Below are positions 1 through 5,292 of a DNA stretch of 5,292 nucleotides, piece by piece (within the stretch, counting starts at the first letter, position 1; each line of letters opens with the position of its first letter). The notes beneath the pieces were generated by a model, which was not told the origin of the DNA, ran no database searches, and saw nothing but the letters and a program-made list of their open reading frames with translations. Location: assembly GCA_002314875.1 (NCBI GenBank), contig DCHS01000019.1:1-5292 (forward strand), in the 5' to 3' direction. The stretch comes from Prevotellaceae bacterium UBA1746. Lineage in GTDB: Bacteria > Bacteroidota > Bacteroidia > Bacteroidales > Bacteroidaceae. A program made the position numbers and the translations under genes.

Positions 1-538
1 GTTCCAGCTCAATGCCTTGCTGAATGCCTTGCTCGATACCGTCTTTGAGGCCATTGTTGTATCTGTCCTCGTAGCCACGGATTATGTCGTAGTAGTTGTC
101 ACAGGCCATGTCGTAGGCATGCTGCTCAGCCTCGTTCATCTGCTCGTAACGGGCGGAATCCACAAAGTCCTTAAACTCCTGCTTTAGTTTTTCCAAATCA
201 ATCTCACGGGGGTTCATAGTGCTTAGATGTTTAAATAGGAATAGCCATTGTTCCGTCCTGGTCTTGCAGTCCTCAAAGTGTTTGTGTTCAAGATATTCCA
301 ACTGGTAGAAGACCAGCCGCATCAGGTTCTTGTGGGCAAAATTAGGGTATTTGTCCTTATTCACCAAATCAAATTCCAGACATATTGGTTTATCTTTGTC
401 GTCCTTAACCATCGGCTGCCGAAGGATGCCTATGAAAATGAAAGGCCTATCAATCAGCCTCATTGCCAAAAGCACCGGCCTGACTGTCGAAGAAATCCCA
501 AAAATTTGACAACTAAGCAGTGGGGAAAAAATTTGCAT
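1..538 (-). pseudogene. C-terminal remnant of an Rpn-family (PD-(D/E)XK) recombination-promoting nuclease / putative transposase, 3' end cut by window
   Basis: The minus strand reads openly from an ATG at 538 to the left edge, giving 179 residues with the C-terminus outside the window. Residues from about 35 onward match the second half of the PDDEXK_2/Rpn family as I recall it. There is an RPFIFIGILRQ strand, then NLMRLVFYQLEYL, then TEQWLFLFKHL (the family's 'WlyvLKn' segment), then an ARYEQMNEAEQHAYD segment and a charged GIEQGIQQGIE tail. The catalytic PD-(D/E)XK half, about 100 residues that should come first, is missing. The sequence just upstream belongs to the divergent Fic gene region, and the first ~30 residues do not look like the family. 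It is therefore probably a 5'-truncated, non-functional piece. The family promotes RecA-independent recombination in E. coli (RpnA). The ATG at 538 has no evident ribosome binding site and may never be used. Family assignment is fairly secure; the decayed state is inferred. Confidence 0.65.
11..34. repeat. 12-bp tandem repeat in the Rpn tail
   Basis: AATGCCTTGCTG at 11-22 is followed directly by AATGCCTTGCTC at 23-34, with one mismatch at the last base. On the minus strand it encodes the tetrapeptide pair EQGI-QQGI of the Rpn C-terminus. Gly-Ile-rich tetrapeptide repeats of this kind are usual at the C-terminus of Rpn-family proteins and are often variable in copy number. More copies may lie beyond the left edge. 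Confidence 0.6.
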
Positions 539-553
539 TATTACCTGCAATCA

Positions 554-585
554 TTTGGTGGTTCGACGTTATTATGGTAATTTCG
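554..585 (+). promoter_or_regulatory. possible Bacteroidetes-type promoter for the Fic gene
   Basis: TTTG at 554-557 is followed after 20 bp by TAATTTCG at 578-585. The Bacteroides consensus for the primary sigma factor is TTTG at -33 and TAnnTTTG at -7, with a spacer of about 19-21 bp. This site matches the -33 box fully and the -7 box with one mismatch. Transcription would start near 592, leaving a ~50-nt leader before the ATG at 642. The match is by eye only and such short motifs arise by chance. Confidence 0.3.
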
Positions 586-595
586 CCGCAGAATA

Positions 596-624
596 TGCGA
601 CGATAATCATTGCTTTTTATCGCA
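596..624. promoter_or_regulatory. inverted repeat upstream of Fic start, possible operator or leader hairpin
   Basis: CGATAA (601-606) and TTATCG (617-622) are perfect inverted hexamers separated by 10 bp. The symmetry extends outward imperfectly, with TGCGA at 596-600 facing CA at 623-624. The repeat falls between the candidate promoter and the ATG at 642, so it could be an operator for autoregulation, since the Fic protein carries a winged helix, or a hairpin in the leader. It is short and no regulator is proven. Confidence 0.25.
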
Positions 625-641
625 CAAGAAACAAAAGCATT

Positions 642-1979
642 ATGTATATACACGAAAGAGACAATTGGACAGACTTCCATTGGGACGCTTCGCAGGTATC
701 ACTATTGCAGGAAGAAGTATGTCGTAGGCAAGGACTGCTTTATGGCAGGTTAAGCTGCCTCGGCTTTGACAGCAAGATGCGCGCAATGGCAGAGAACCTG
801 ACTACGGACGTAGTATATTCGTCGGAGATTGAAGGTATCCTTTTGAATGTTGACCAGGTACGTTCATCCATTGCCAGAAGGCTGGGGGTAGAGAGTGTGA
901 AATATACAGCGCCATCGCACTACGTCGATTCCGTAGTCAGCGTGATGCTTGACGCAGTGCAGCACTATGACCAGCCTCTCAGCAAAGAGAAATTATGCTC
1001 GTGGCAATCGGCTTTCTTTCCGGCTGGCTTCAGTGAAGGCCGCCAGATAGAAATCGGGAAATACCGCACAAACGAAGAACACATCATAAGCGGAATGTTT
1101 GGGCGTGAGAAGATCCATTATATCGCACCGGTTCCACAGCGTGTGGAATGTGAGATGCAGCAGTTCATTGCCTGGTTTGACAGCGACGAGCCTGTGAGCA
1201 GTATAATCCGTTCTGCCATTGCCCACTTCCGGTTTGTCAGCATACATCCTTTTGAAGATGGAAATGGACGATTGGCCCGTATTCTGTCTGATATGCTCTT
1301 GGCTCGTGGAGAAAAGAGCGGGCTTCGTTTCTACAATGTATCATCGCAAATCAACAAAGACAAAAAACACTACTATGACATACTGGAGCGGATGCAACGT
1401 GGTGATGGCGATATTACCGAATGGCTGGTATGGTATATGCAAAAGCTCCTTGATGCACTCAATGAAGCGGAAGCTGTTGTTTCCACAATCCTGAACAAGA
1501 GTTTCTTCTGGCAAAAGGCATCTGCGGTTCCAATGACAGAACGGCAGACTGAGATACTCAACCTTTTTCTTGACGGACATGAAGCAAAAATAACCTCAAA
1601 GACATGGTCAACCTTGGCAAAGTGCTCGAAGGACACAGCCATACGCGACATACTGGATCTTGTCGGCAAGAACATCCTGGTAGAGGACATCCCTGGTGCC
1701 AAGCGCCCAAGCTATTCCATTGTCTATGATGCAGAGAACCTGACACAGTTCTTCTCAGAAGTGAATATAGAACCAGAGAATGGTGTACCATACCTTCATG
1801 CCGTGTATAAGGGAAGAAAAAAAATCCGCGAAAGGATTCTTGCGCTTGATGCAGAACGTTATCAAAAGGGAGATTTACCGCTGTCAAGCCTGCTCAGCAA
1901 GTACTGTTCGTATATATTGGCAAGTGCACAAAAAAACGGTGCAGAGCACAAAAGCGTGTTCTGCACCGTTGAGAGGTGA
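642..1979 (+). CDS. Fic family protein (adenylyltransferase), class II, DUF4172 N-terminus and winged-helix C-terminus
   Basis: This 445-residue protein probably transfers AMP from ATP to a hydroxyl side chain of a target protein; the target is unknown. Residues 1-75 resemble DUF4172 (YIHERDNWTDFHWD start). SSEIEG at 60-65 fits the inhibitory (S/T)xxxE(G/N) helix, with Glu64 the likely blocker of ATP binding, so it is class II. The Fic core follows, with the intact active-site loop HPFEDGNGRLAR at 202-213 (catalytic His202) and a flap segment around IHYIAPVPQ. Residues 298-361 (MTERQTEILNLF...KCSKDTAIRDILDLVGKNIL) form a winged-helix-like module. A basic tail follows (YKGRKKIRERILALDAERY). 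I chose ATG 642, where the family's first motif begins; the frame opens earlier only with a TTG at 555. The last ~16 codons are read through the terminator of the opposing operon, so the native C-terminus may be lost. It stands alone, divergent from the Rpn remnant and convergent with oadB. Confidence 0.88.
   Translation: MYIHERDNWTDFHWDASQVSLLQEEVCRRQGLLYGRLSCLGFDSKMRAMAENLTTDVVYSSEIEGILLNVDQVRSSIARRLGVESVKYTAPSHYVDSVVSVMLDAVQHYDQPLSKEKLCSWQSAFFPAGFSEGRQIEIGKYRTNEEHIISGMFGREKIHYIAPVPQRVECEMQQFIAWFDSDEPVSSIIRSAIAHFRFVSIHPFEDGNGRLARILSDMLLARGEKSGLRFYNVSSQINKDKKHYYDILERMQRGDGDITEWLVWYMQKLLDALNEAEAVVSTILNKSFFWQKASAVPMTERQTEILNLFLDGHEAKITSKTWSTLAKCSKDTAIRDILDLVGKNILVEDIPGAKRPSYSIVYDAENLTQFFSEVNIEPENGVPYLHAVYKGRKKIRERILALDAERYQKGDLPLSSLLSKYCSYILASAQKNGAEHKSVFCTVER
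1930..1970 (-). terminator. intrinsic terminator of the methylmalonyl-CoA decarboxylase operon
   Basis: AACGGTGCAGAGCAC (1935-1949) pairs with GTGTTCTGCACCGTT (1956-1970) around a 6-nt loop, a 15-bp stem with one G-U pair. On the minus strand it is followed at once by seven T residues (complement of the A run at 1930-1936), the classic rho-independent layout. It begins 26 nt past the oadB stop codon. In the plus direction no T run follows, so it should work for the decarboxylase operon only. It lies entirely inside the 3' end of the Fic reading frame. Confidence 0.9.
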
Positions 1980-1996
1980 TATCCGAAAAAGTGGGA

Positions 1997-3175
1997 TTAT
2001 CCGAGCATGGTAAGAAGGATACCGGCAGCGACGGCTGAACCGATAACGCCTGCGACGTTCGGACCCATGGCGTGCATGAGCAGGAAGTTGCCGGGGTTCT
2101 CTTCCTGACCGACGGTCTGGGAAACGCGGGCGGCCATAGGAACTGCAGAAACACCTGCTGAACCGATAAGCGGATTGATCTTTTCCTTCGAGAAAACGTT
2201 CATCAGCTTGGCCAGCAGCACACCACCGGCAGTACCCATACCGAAAGCGACAATACCCATGCATAGAATCATCAACGTCTTGATATTCAAGAAGGTATCA
2301 GCCGTAGCAGTAGCACCGACAGTAAGTCCTAAGAAAATAACCACAATATTCATGAGCTCGTTCTGCATAGTCTTGCTCAGACGATCGACCACGCCGCACT
2401 CCTTGGCCAGGTTACCCAGCATAAGGCAACCAATCAGCGGAGCAGCATCGGGCAGAATCAGAGAGACGATGGCAGTGATGGCAATCGGGAAAATAATCTT
2501 CTCCGTCTTGCTGACCGGACGCAACTGCTTCATCTTGATGGCACGCTCCTTCTTGGTGGTCAGCGCGCGCATAATCGGCGGTTGAATCACCGGAACAAGA
2601 GCCATATACGAATAAGCCGCAATGGCAATCGGGCCAAGAAGATGGGGGGCAAGCTTCGAAGTCAGGAAAATGGAGGTAGGACCGTCAGCACCGCCAATGA
2701 TACCGATAGAACCGGCCTCAGCGGGGGAAAAGCCCATCCAGTTGGCGCAAAGGAAGGTAATGAAAATACCCAGCTGTGCGGCAGCACCCAGAAGCAGGCT
2801 CTTGGGGTTGGCAATAAGCGGACCGAAATCGGTCATGGCACCCACACCCATGAAAATCAGACAAGGATAGATACCGGCCTTGACACCAATGTAGAGGATG
2901 TCAAGCAGACCGCCTTCCTTCATGATAGTGCCATAGCTGTGATAAGCGGCGTTGGTTTCGTCCAAAAAGGCCACCCAGAGTTCATTGTGGAACATTCCGG
3001 CATGTGGCAGGTTAGTCAGCAGCATACCAAAAGCGATGGGCAGGAGCAGCAGCGGTTCGTACTGCTTCTTAATGGCAAGCCAGAGCAGGAAGAAGCTAAG
3101 AAGGATCATCAGACCCTGCTGCCACTCCATGTTCATGAAGCCCATGCTTTTAAAGAATTCAATAATAGCTTCCAT
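1997..3175 (-). CDS. oadB: Na+-transporting methylmalonyl-CoA/oxaloacetate decarboxylase, beta subunit
   Basis: This 392-residue multi-pass membrane protein is the beta subunit of a biotin-dependent decarboxylase. It decarboxylates carboxybiotin on the carrier and couples this to Na+ export across the cytoplasmic membrane. Sequence signs are GGADGPTSIF at 161-170, AYSYMALVPVIQPPIM at 187-202 and NPLIGSAGVSAVPMAAR at 334-350. As I recall the Klebsiella OadB work, Asp203, Tyr229, Asn373, Gly377, Ser382 and Arg389 matter for Na+ and proton handling. With a constant offset of 39 these fall on Asp164, Tyr190, Asn334, Gly338, Ser343 and Arg350 here, all conserved. The C-terminus (GPNVAGVIGSAVAAG, then LLTMLG) is complete. 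It is the last gene of the operon, 14 nt after the biotin carrier gene and 26 nt before the terminator hairpin. It could be named mmdB, because its partner alpha subunit is of the acyl-CoA type. Confidence 0.97.
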   Translation of the reverse strand: MEAIIEFFKSMGFMNMEWQQGLMILLSFFLLWLAIKKQYEPLLLLPIAFGMLLTNLPHAGMFHNELWVAFLDETNAAYHSYGTIMKEGGLLDILYIGVKAGIYPCLIFMGVGAMTDFGPLIANPKSLLLGAAAQLGIFITFLCANWMGFSPAEAGSIGIIGGADGPTSIFLTSKLAPHLLGPIAIAAYSYMALVPVIQPPIMRALTTKKERAIKMKQLRPVSKTEKIIFPIAITAIVSLILPDAAPLIGCLMLGNLAKECGVVDRLSKTMQNELMNIVVIFLGLTVGATATADTFLNIKTLMILCMGIVAFGMGTAGGVLLAKLMNVFSKEKINPLIGSAGVSAVPMAARVSQTVGQEENPGNFLLMHAMGPNVAGVIGSAVAAGILLTMLG

Positions 3176-3189
3176 GTGATACTATCCGT

Positions 3190-3924
3190 TTAGCCAAGAA
3201 CAACAAGAACATCTTCCTGCATGACAGACTGGCCGGGAGTAACCATAACCTTGGTAACCTTACCGTCCTGTTCAGCCATGACAGCGTTCTCCATCTTCAT
3301 ACTCTCAAGAGTAAGGAGGGTATCGCCCTTCTTTACATCCTGGCCTTCAGAAACAAGAACCTTGATAACAGAACCGGGCAGCGGGCTGACAACCTTGAAA
3401 CCGCCGGCGGGCACTTCAGCCTTGGGGGCAGCAGCGGGAGCCGGAGCAGCCTTCGGGGCAGCCGGAGCAGCCTTGGGGGCAACAGGAGCGGCAGCGGGAG
3501 CAGCAGCAACAGCAACCGTTTCAATTTCAAGCAGTTTGTCATCCTGCATAACATTCTTGCCGGGTTCGACAAACACGGCCTTGACAGTACCGTCGGCTTC
3601 GGCGCAGACGTTGTTTTCCATCTTCATGGACTCCATGGTCAGGAGCACATCACCCTTCTTGACAGCCTTTCCGGCAGCGACAAGGACCTTCATGATGGAA
3701 CCGGGCAGCGGTGACTTGACAGTCATCAGACCGGCGGGCTTGGCAGCAGTTGCAGCAGTAGCGGCAGCGGCGGGGCGGCGTACGGCAGCAGCAGGAGCCG
3801 CTTCTTTCTCGAGTTCGACCTTGTAGGACTTGCCGTCAATGGTAACTTCAGCAAAGTTGTCCTCAAGTTCATTGACAGCAGCAGTATATTGTTTGCCGTC
3901 TATTGTGAATTTGAATTCCTTCAT
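3190..3924 (-). CDS. mmdC: biotin carrier subunit of methylmalonyl-CoA decarboxylase with two tandem biotinyl domains
   Basis: This 244-residue protein should carry the carboxyl group as carboxybiotin between the alpha (carboxyltransferase) and beta (membrane) subunits. Residues 1-40 (MKEFKFTIDGKQYTAAV... then VTIDGKSYKVELEKE) resemble the conserved start of Bacteroidetes decarboxylase carriers and may be the assembly segment. An Ala/Pro linker follows. A first biotinyl domain lies at about 67-136 with ESMKMEN (Lys101). A second Ala/Pro/Lys linker at about 137-175 leads to a second biotinyl domain at about 176-244 with ESMKMEN (Lys210). Carriers in this role normally have one such domain and about 130-150 residues, so this one is doubled. 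Both MKM motifs are intact, so both lysines should be accepted by biotin ligase. The gene starts 12 nt after the gamma-subunit stop; no Shine-Dalgarno sequence is visible. A lipoyl role is unlikely given MKM and the operon. Confidence 0.93.
   Translation of the reverse strand: MKEFKFTIDGKQYTAAVNELEDNFAEVTIDGKSYKVELEKEAAPAAAVRRPAAAATAATAAKPAGLMTVKSPLPGSIMKVLVAAGKAVKKGDVLLTMESMKMENNVCAEADGTVKAVFVEPGKNVMQDDKLLEIETVAVAAAPAAAPVAPKAAPAAPKAAPAPAAAPKAEVPAGGFKVVSPLPGSVIKVLVSEGQDVKKGDTLLTLESMKMENAVMAEQDGKVTKVMVTPGQSVMQEDVLVVLG
3193..3714 (-). repeat. intragenic duplication of the biotinyl domain
   Basis: Two 65-codon units, 3520-3714 (residues 71-135) and 3193-3387 (residues 180-244), each run from SPLPGS to the domain end. 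By hand count they share 41 of 65 residues without gaps. At DNA level they still share GAACCGGGCAGCGG and CCATCTTCAT blocks. The units are separated by the Ala/Pro/Lys linker, so the duplication may include linker sequence. The similarity suggests duplication within this gene rather than fusion of unrelated carriers, though gene conversion between the copies is an alternative. Confidence 0.85.
3440..3481. repeat. two 21-bp tandem repeats in the carrier linker
   Basis: The 21-bp unit at 3440-3460 is repeated at 3461-3481 with a single mismatch (C versus G at unit position 15). On the minus strand it encodes part of the linker between the two biotinyl domains, an Ala/Pro/Lys run of the APKAAPA type. 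Because the unit is seven codons, changes in copy number would keep the frame and alter linker length. Confidence 0.8.
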
Positions 3925-3936
3925 AATAACTAGTTT

Positions 3937-4314
3937 TTAACGATGCAAGTTGTTCATGCCGTAGAGTTTTGAGTTCCACGGAGAATAACGGCGTTCTACA
4001 TTCTTGATGGTGATTTGTGTGGGCTCTTCATCATGAGCTCCGTTGAAATAGAGGTGCAGGGCCATTGCAATGGCAGCCACCGGCATTTCATCAGAGGACT
4101 CCTTCACGGCAGCGGGAGCAGCAGCCGGCTGGGCAGCCTGAACTGCGGGCTTGGCGGCCTTCGGAGCCTTAGGGGCAGCGAGGCGGCTGACAACAGCACC
4201 CAGTCCCTTAAGGATGAAGATGAGCACAATGAGCAGTACGATAACCATGCCAAAGCCAACTCCTGTGACCAGCCATGTAAATCCGTTTACTGTTAACAGT
4301 GTCATAGCTAGCAT
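3937..4314 (-). CDS. OadG-like gamma (or delta) subunit of the Na+-pumping decarboxylase
   Basis: This 125-residue membrane-anchor subunit holds the decarboxylase complex together. It has a short N-terminal stretch, one hydrophobic helix at about 13-37 (WLVTGVGFGMVIVLLIVLIF core), an Ala/Pro/Lys linker at about 46-70, and a cytoplasmic segment with VAAIAMALHLYFN, ITIKNVERRYSPWNSKLYGMN and a short end. The helix followed by a flexible linker is the OadG/MmdD pattern (Na+-pump decarboxylase gamma chain). The RRYSPW...LYG tail is, from memory, typical of the Bacteroidetes version, and I do not see the His-rich zinc-binding C-terminus described for Klebsiella OadG. It starts 3 nt after the mmdA stop. 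A second ATG at codon 4 (4305) is an equally plausible start, because neither has a clear ribosome binding site. Confidence 0.88.
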   Translation of the reverse strand: MLAMTLLTVNGFTWLVTGVGFGMVIVLLIVLIFILKGLGAVVSRLAAPKAPKAAKPAVQAAQPAAAPAAVKESSDEMPVAAIAMALHLYFNGAHDEEPTQITIKNVERRYSPWNSKLYGMNNLHR

Positions 4315-4317
4315 GAT

Positions 4318-5292
4318 TTAGAGAGGAATATTGCTGTGCTTCTTGAGCGGGTTGGTCAGGCGCTTGGTCTGAAGCTGCTCGAAAGCGCGGACAATGCGTG
4401 CACGGGTGAAGCGGGGTTCAATGACATCGTCGATGTAACCGCGGTTGGCAGCCTGATAGGGCGAAGCGAACTTGTCCTTGTACTCGGCCTCCTTCTCGGC
4501 AATGAACTTCTTCTTCTCTTCCGGATCCTCGATGGCCTTGAGGGCCTTGGCTTCCAGAACACCCACAGCACCGCTGGCACCCATAACGGCGATTTCAGCA
4601 TTGGGCCATGCATAGCAGAGGTCACCGCGAAGCTGCTTGCAGCTCATGACGATGTGGCTTCCGCCGTAAGACTTACGAACCGTGATGGTTACCTTCGGAA
4701 CGGTAGCCTCACCGTAAGCAAACATCAGCTTGGCACCATGGTCGATGATACCGGCATACTCTTGGCCTGTTCCGCAGAGGAATCCGGGAACGTCAACCAG
4801 GGTAAGAATCTGGATATTGAAAGCGTCGCAGAAGCGGACGAAGCGGGCGGCCTTGCGGCTGGCGTCGCAGTCGAGCACACCGGCAAGCCAGCTGGGCTGG
4901 TTGGCGATGATACCGGTTGAACGGCCGTTGAAACGGGCGAAACCGCAAATGATATTCTTGGCGAAATCCTTCTGAACCTCCATGAAGTCACCATTATCCA
5001 CGATGGAATAGATGATGTTCTTCATGTCGTAAGGCTTGTTGGGATCGGCAGGGACCATATCGTTGAGGGCATCTTCCAGACGGGCAGGATCGTCAGTGCA
5101 GGGCAGAACGGGAGCTTCCTCCATATTGTTCTGCGGGATGAAGCTGACCAAGCGGCGGATTTCAGCCACGGCCTCTTCTTCGGTAGCAGCAACGAAATGG
5201 GTAACGCCAGACTTGGTGGCATGAATGCGGGCACCGCCAAGCTGTTCGACGGTAACGTCTTCACCCGTAACGCTCTTGACAACCTTCGGACC
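4318..5292 (-). CDS. mmdA: methylmalonyl-CoA decarboxylase alpha subunit (carboxyltransferase), 5' end outside window
   Basis: This is the C-terminal 324 codons of an acyl-CoA carboxyltransferase, normally about 510-520 residues. The reading frame runs unbroken to the right edge, so an internal GTG at 5169 is not the start. It transfers the carboxyl group of (S)-methylmalonyl-CoA to carrier biotin, giving propionyl-CoA (EC 7.2.4.3 complex). Visible landmarks are GPKVVKSVTGE then SGVTHF at the edge, RSTGIIANQPSWLAGVLD, the core VDVPGFLCGTGQEYAGIIDHGAK, EATVPKVTITVRKSYGGSHIVM, KQLRGDLCYAWPNAEIAVMGASGAVGVL, and a C-terminal PYQAANRGYIDDVIEP...TKRLTNPLKKHSNIPL. These fit the MmdA/propionyl-CoA carboxylase beta family. 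Sequence alone cannot separate the decarboxylase from the carboxylase; the adjoining gamma, carrier and beta genes decide for the Na+-pumping decarboxylase. The loop LCGT has Cys where I expect Pro. Confidence 0.95.
   Translation of the reverse strand, partial: GPKVVKSVTGEDVTVEQLGGARIHATKSGVTHFVAATEEEAVAEIRRLVSFIPQNNMEEAPVLPCTDDPARLEDALNDMVPADPNKPYDMKNIIYSIVDNGDFMEVQKDFAKNIICGFARFNGRSTGIIANQPSWLAGVLDCDASRKAARFVRFCDAFNIQILTLVDVPGFLCGTGQEYAGIIDHGAKLMFAYGEATVPKVTITVRKSYGGSHIVMSCKQLRGDLCYAWPNAEIAVMGASGAVGVLEAKALKAIEDPEEKKKFIAEKEAEYKDKFASPYQAANRGYIDDVIEPRFTRARIVRAFEQLQTKRLTNPLKKHSNIPL

Noticed and set aside
248..580. Plus-strand open frame opposite the Rpn remnant
   Set aside because: It is antisense to the recognisable Rpn coding sequence and its translation resembles no family I know.
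555..641. Extended Fic N-terminus starting at TTG 555
   Set aside because: The 29 extra residues do not look like a Fic or DUF4172 start, the codon is TTG, and it overlaps the promoter-like motif. The family motif begins at ATG 642.
1935..1970. Hairpin as a bidirectional terminator or as an attachment site
   Set aside because: No T run follows on the plus strand, and no second copy of the stem sequence was seen in the window to act as an att repeat.
2582..3193. Plus-strand 203-codon open frame opposite oadB
   Set aside because: It is low in recognisable structure and antisense to a strongly conserved membrane protein, so it is a shadow frame.
3193..3714. Lipoyl domains of a 2-oxoacid dehydrogenase
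   Set aside because: Both domains have MKM with ESMKMEN context, which is the biotin signature, and the neighbours are decarboxylase subunits.
3221..3826. Long plus-strand open frame opposite the biotin carrier
   Set aside because: It mirrors the GC-rich Ala/Pro codons of the carrier gene; the minus frame has two clear biotinyl domains.
5022..5169. GTG at 5169 as the start of the alpha subunit
   Set aside because: The same frame continues to the right edge with conserved family sequence (SGVTHF, GPKVVKSVTGE), so the GTG is internal.

Overview
The window suggests a member of the Bacteroidales (Bacteroides/Prevotella-like). The reasons are a methylmalonyl-CoA decarboxylase operon whose order and short gamma subunit resemble those I recall from that group, a DUF4172-type Fic protein, an Rpn/PD-(D/E)XK-family remnant, and translation starts without clear Shine-Dalgarno sequences. 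This assignment is inferred from gene content and not from a marker gene.

Right part (about 1930-5292, minus strand) is a core-metabolism operon. In transcription order it encodes a carboxyltransferase alpha subunit (mmdA, 5' end outside the window), a small one-helix OadG-like subunit, a biotin carrier protein and the membrane beta subunit (oadB/mmdB). The genes are 3, 12 and 14 nt apart and end in a strong intrinsic terminator at 1970-1930. Together they should form a Na+-pumping decarboxylase. The alpha subunit moves the carboxyl group of methylmalonyl-CoA to biotin on the carrier, and the beta subunit releases CO2 while exporting Na+. The gamma subunit anchors the complex at the membrane. 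This is the last part of the succinate-to-propionate pathway. The notable feature is a carrier with two near-duplicate biotinyl domains, each with its own ESMKMEN biotinylation motif.

Left part (1 to about 1929) looks like accessory DNA. A minus-strand C-terminal remnant of an Rpn/PD-(D/E)XK nuclease-family transposase runs off the left edge. It is divergent from a plus-strand gene for a class II (N-terminally self-inhibited) Fic AMP-transferase with a DUF4172 N-terminus and a winged-helix C-terminus. A possible Bacteroidetes-type promoter and an inverted repeat lie just upstream of the Fic start.

The two parts meet in a tail-to-tail junction. The last ~16 codons of the Fic reading frame are read through the decarboxylase operon's terminator, which suggests that foreign DNA joined the chromosome just beyond that terminator. 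I found no RNA genes, CRISPR arrays or intact insertion sequences. Apart from the double-domain carrier, the genes belong to known families, and I see no clear evidence for an entirely new system.
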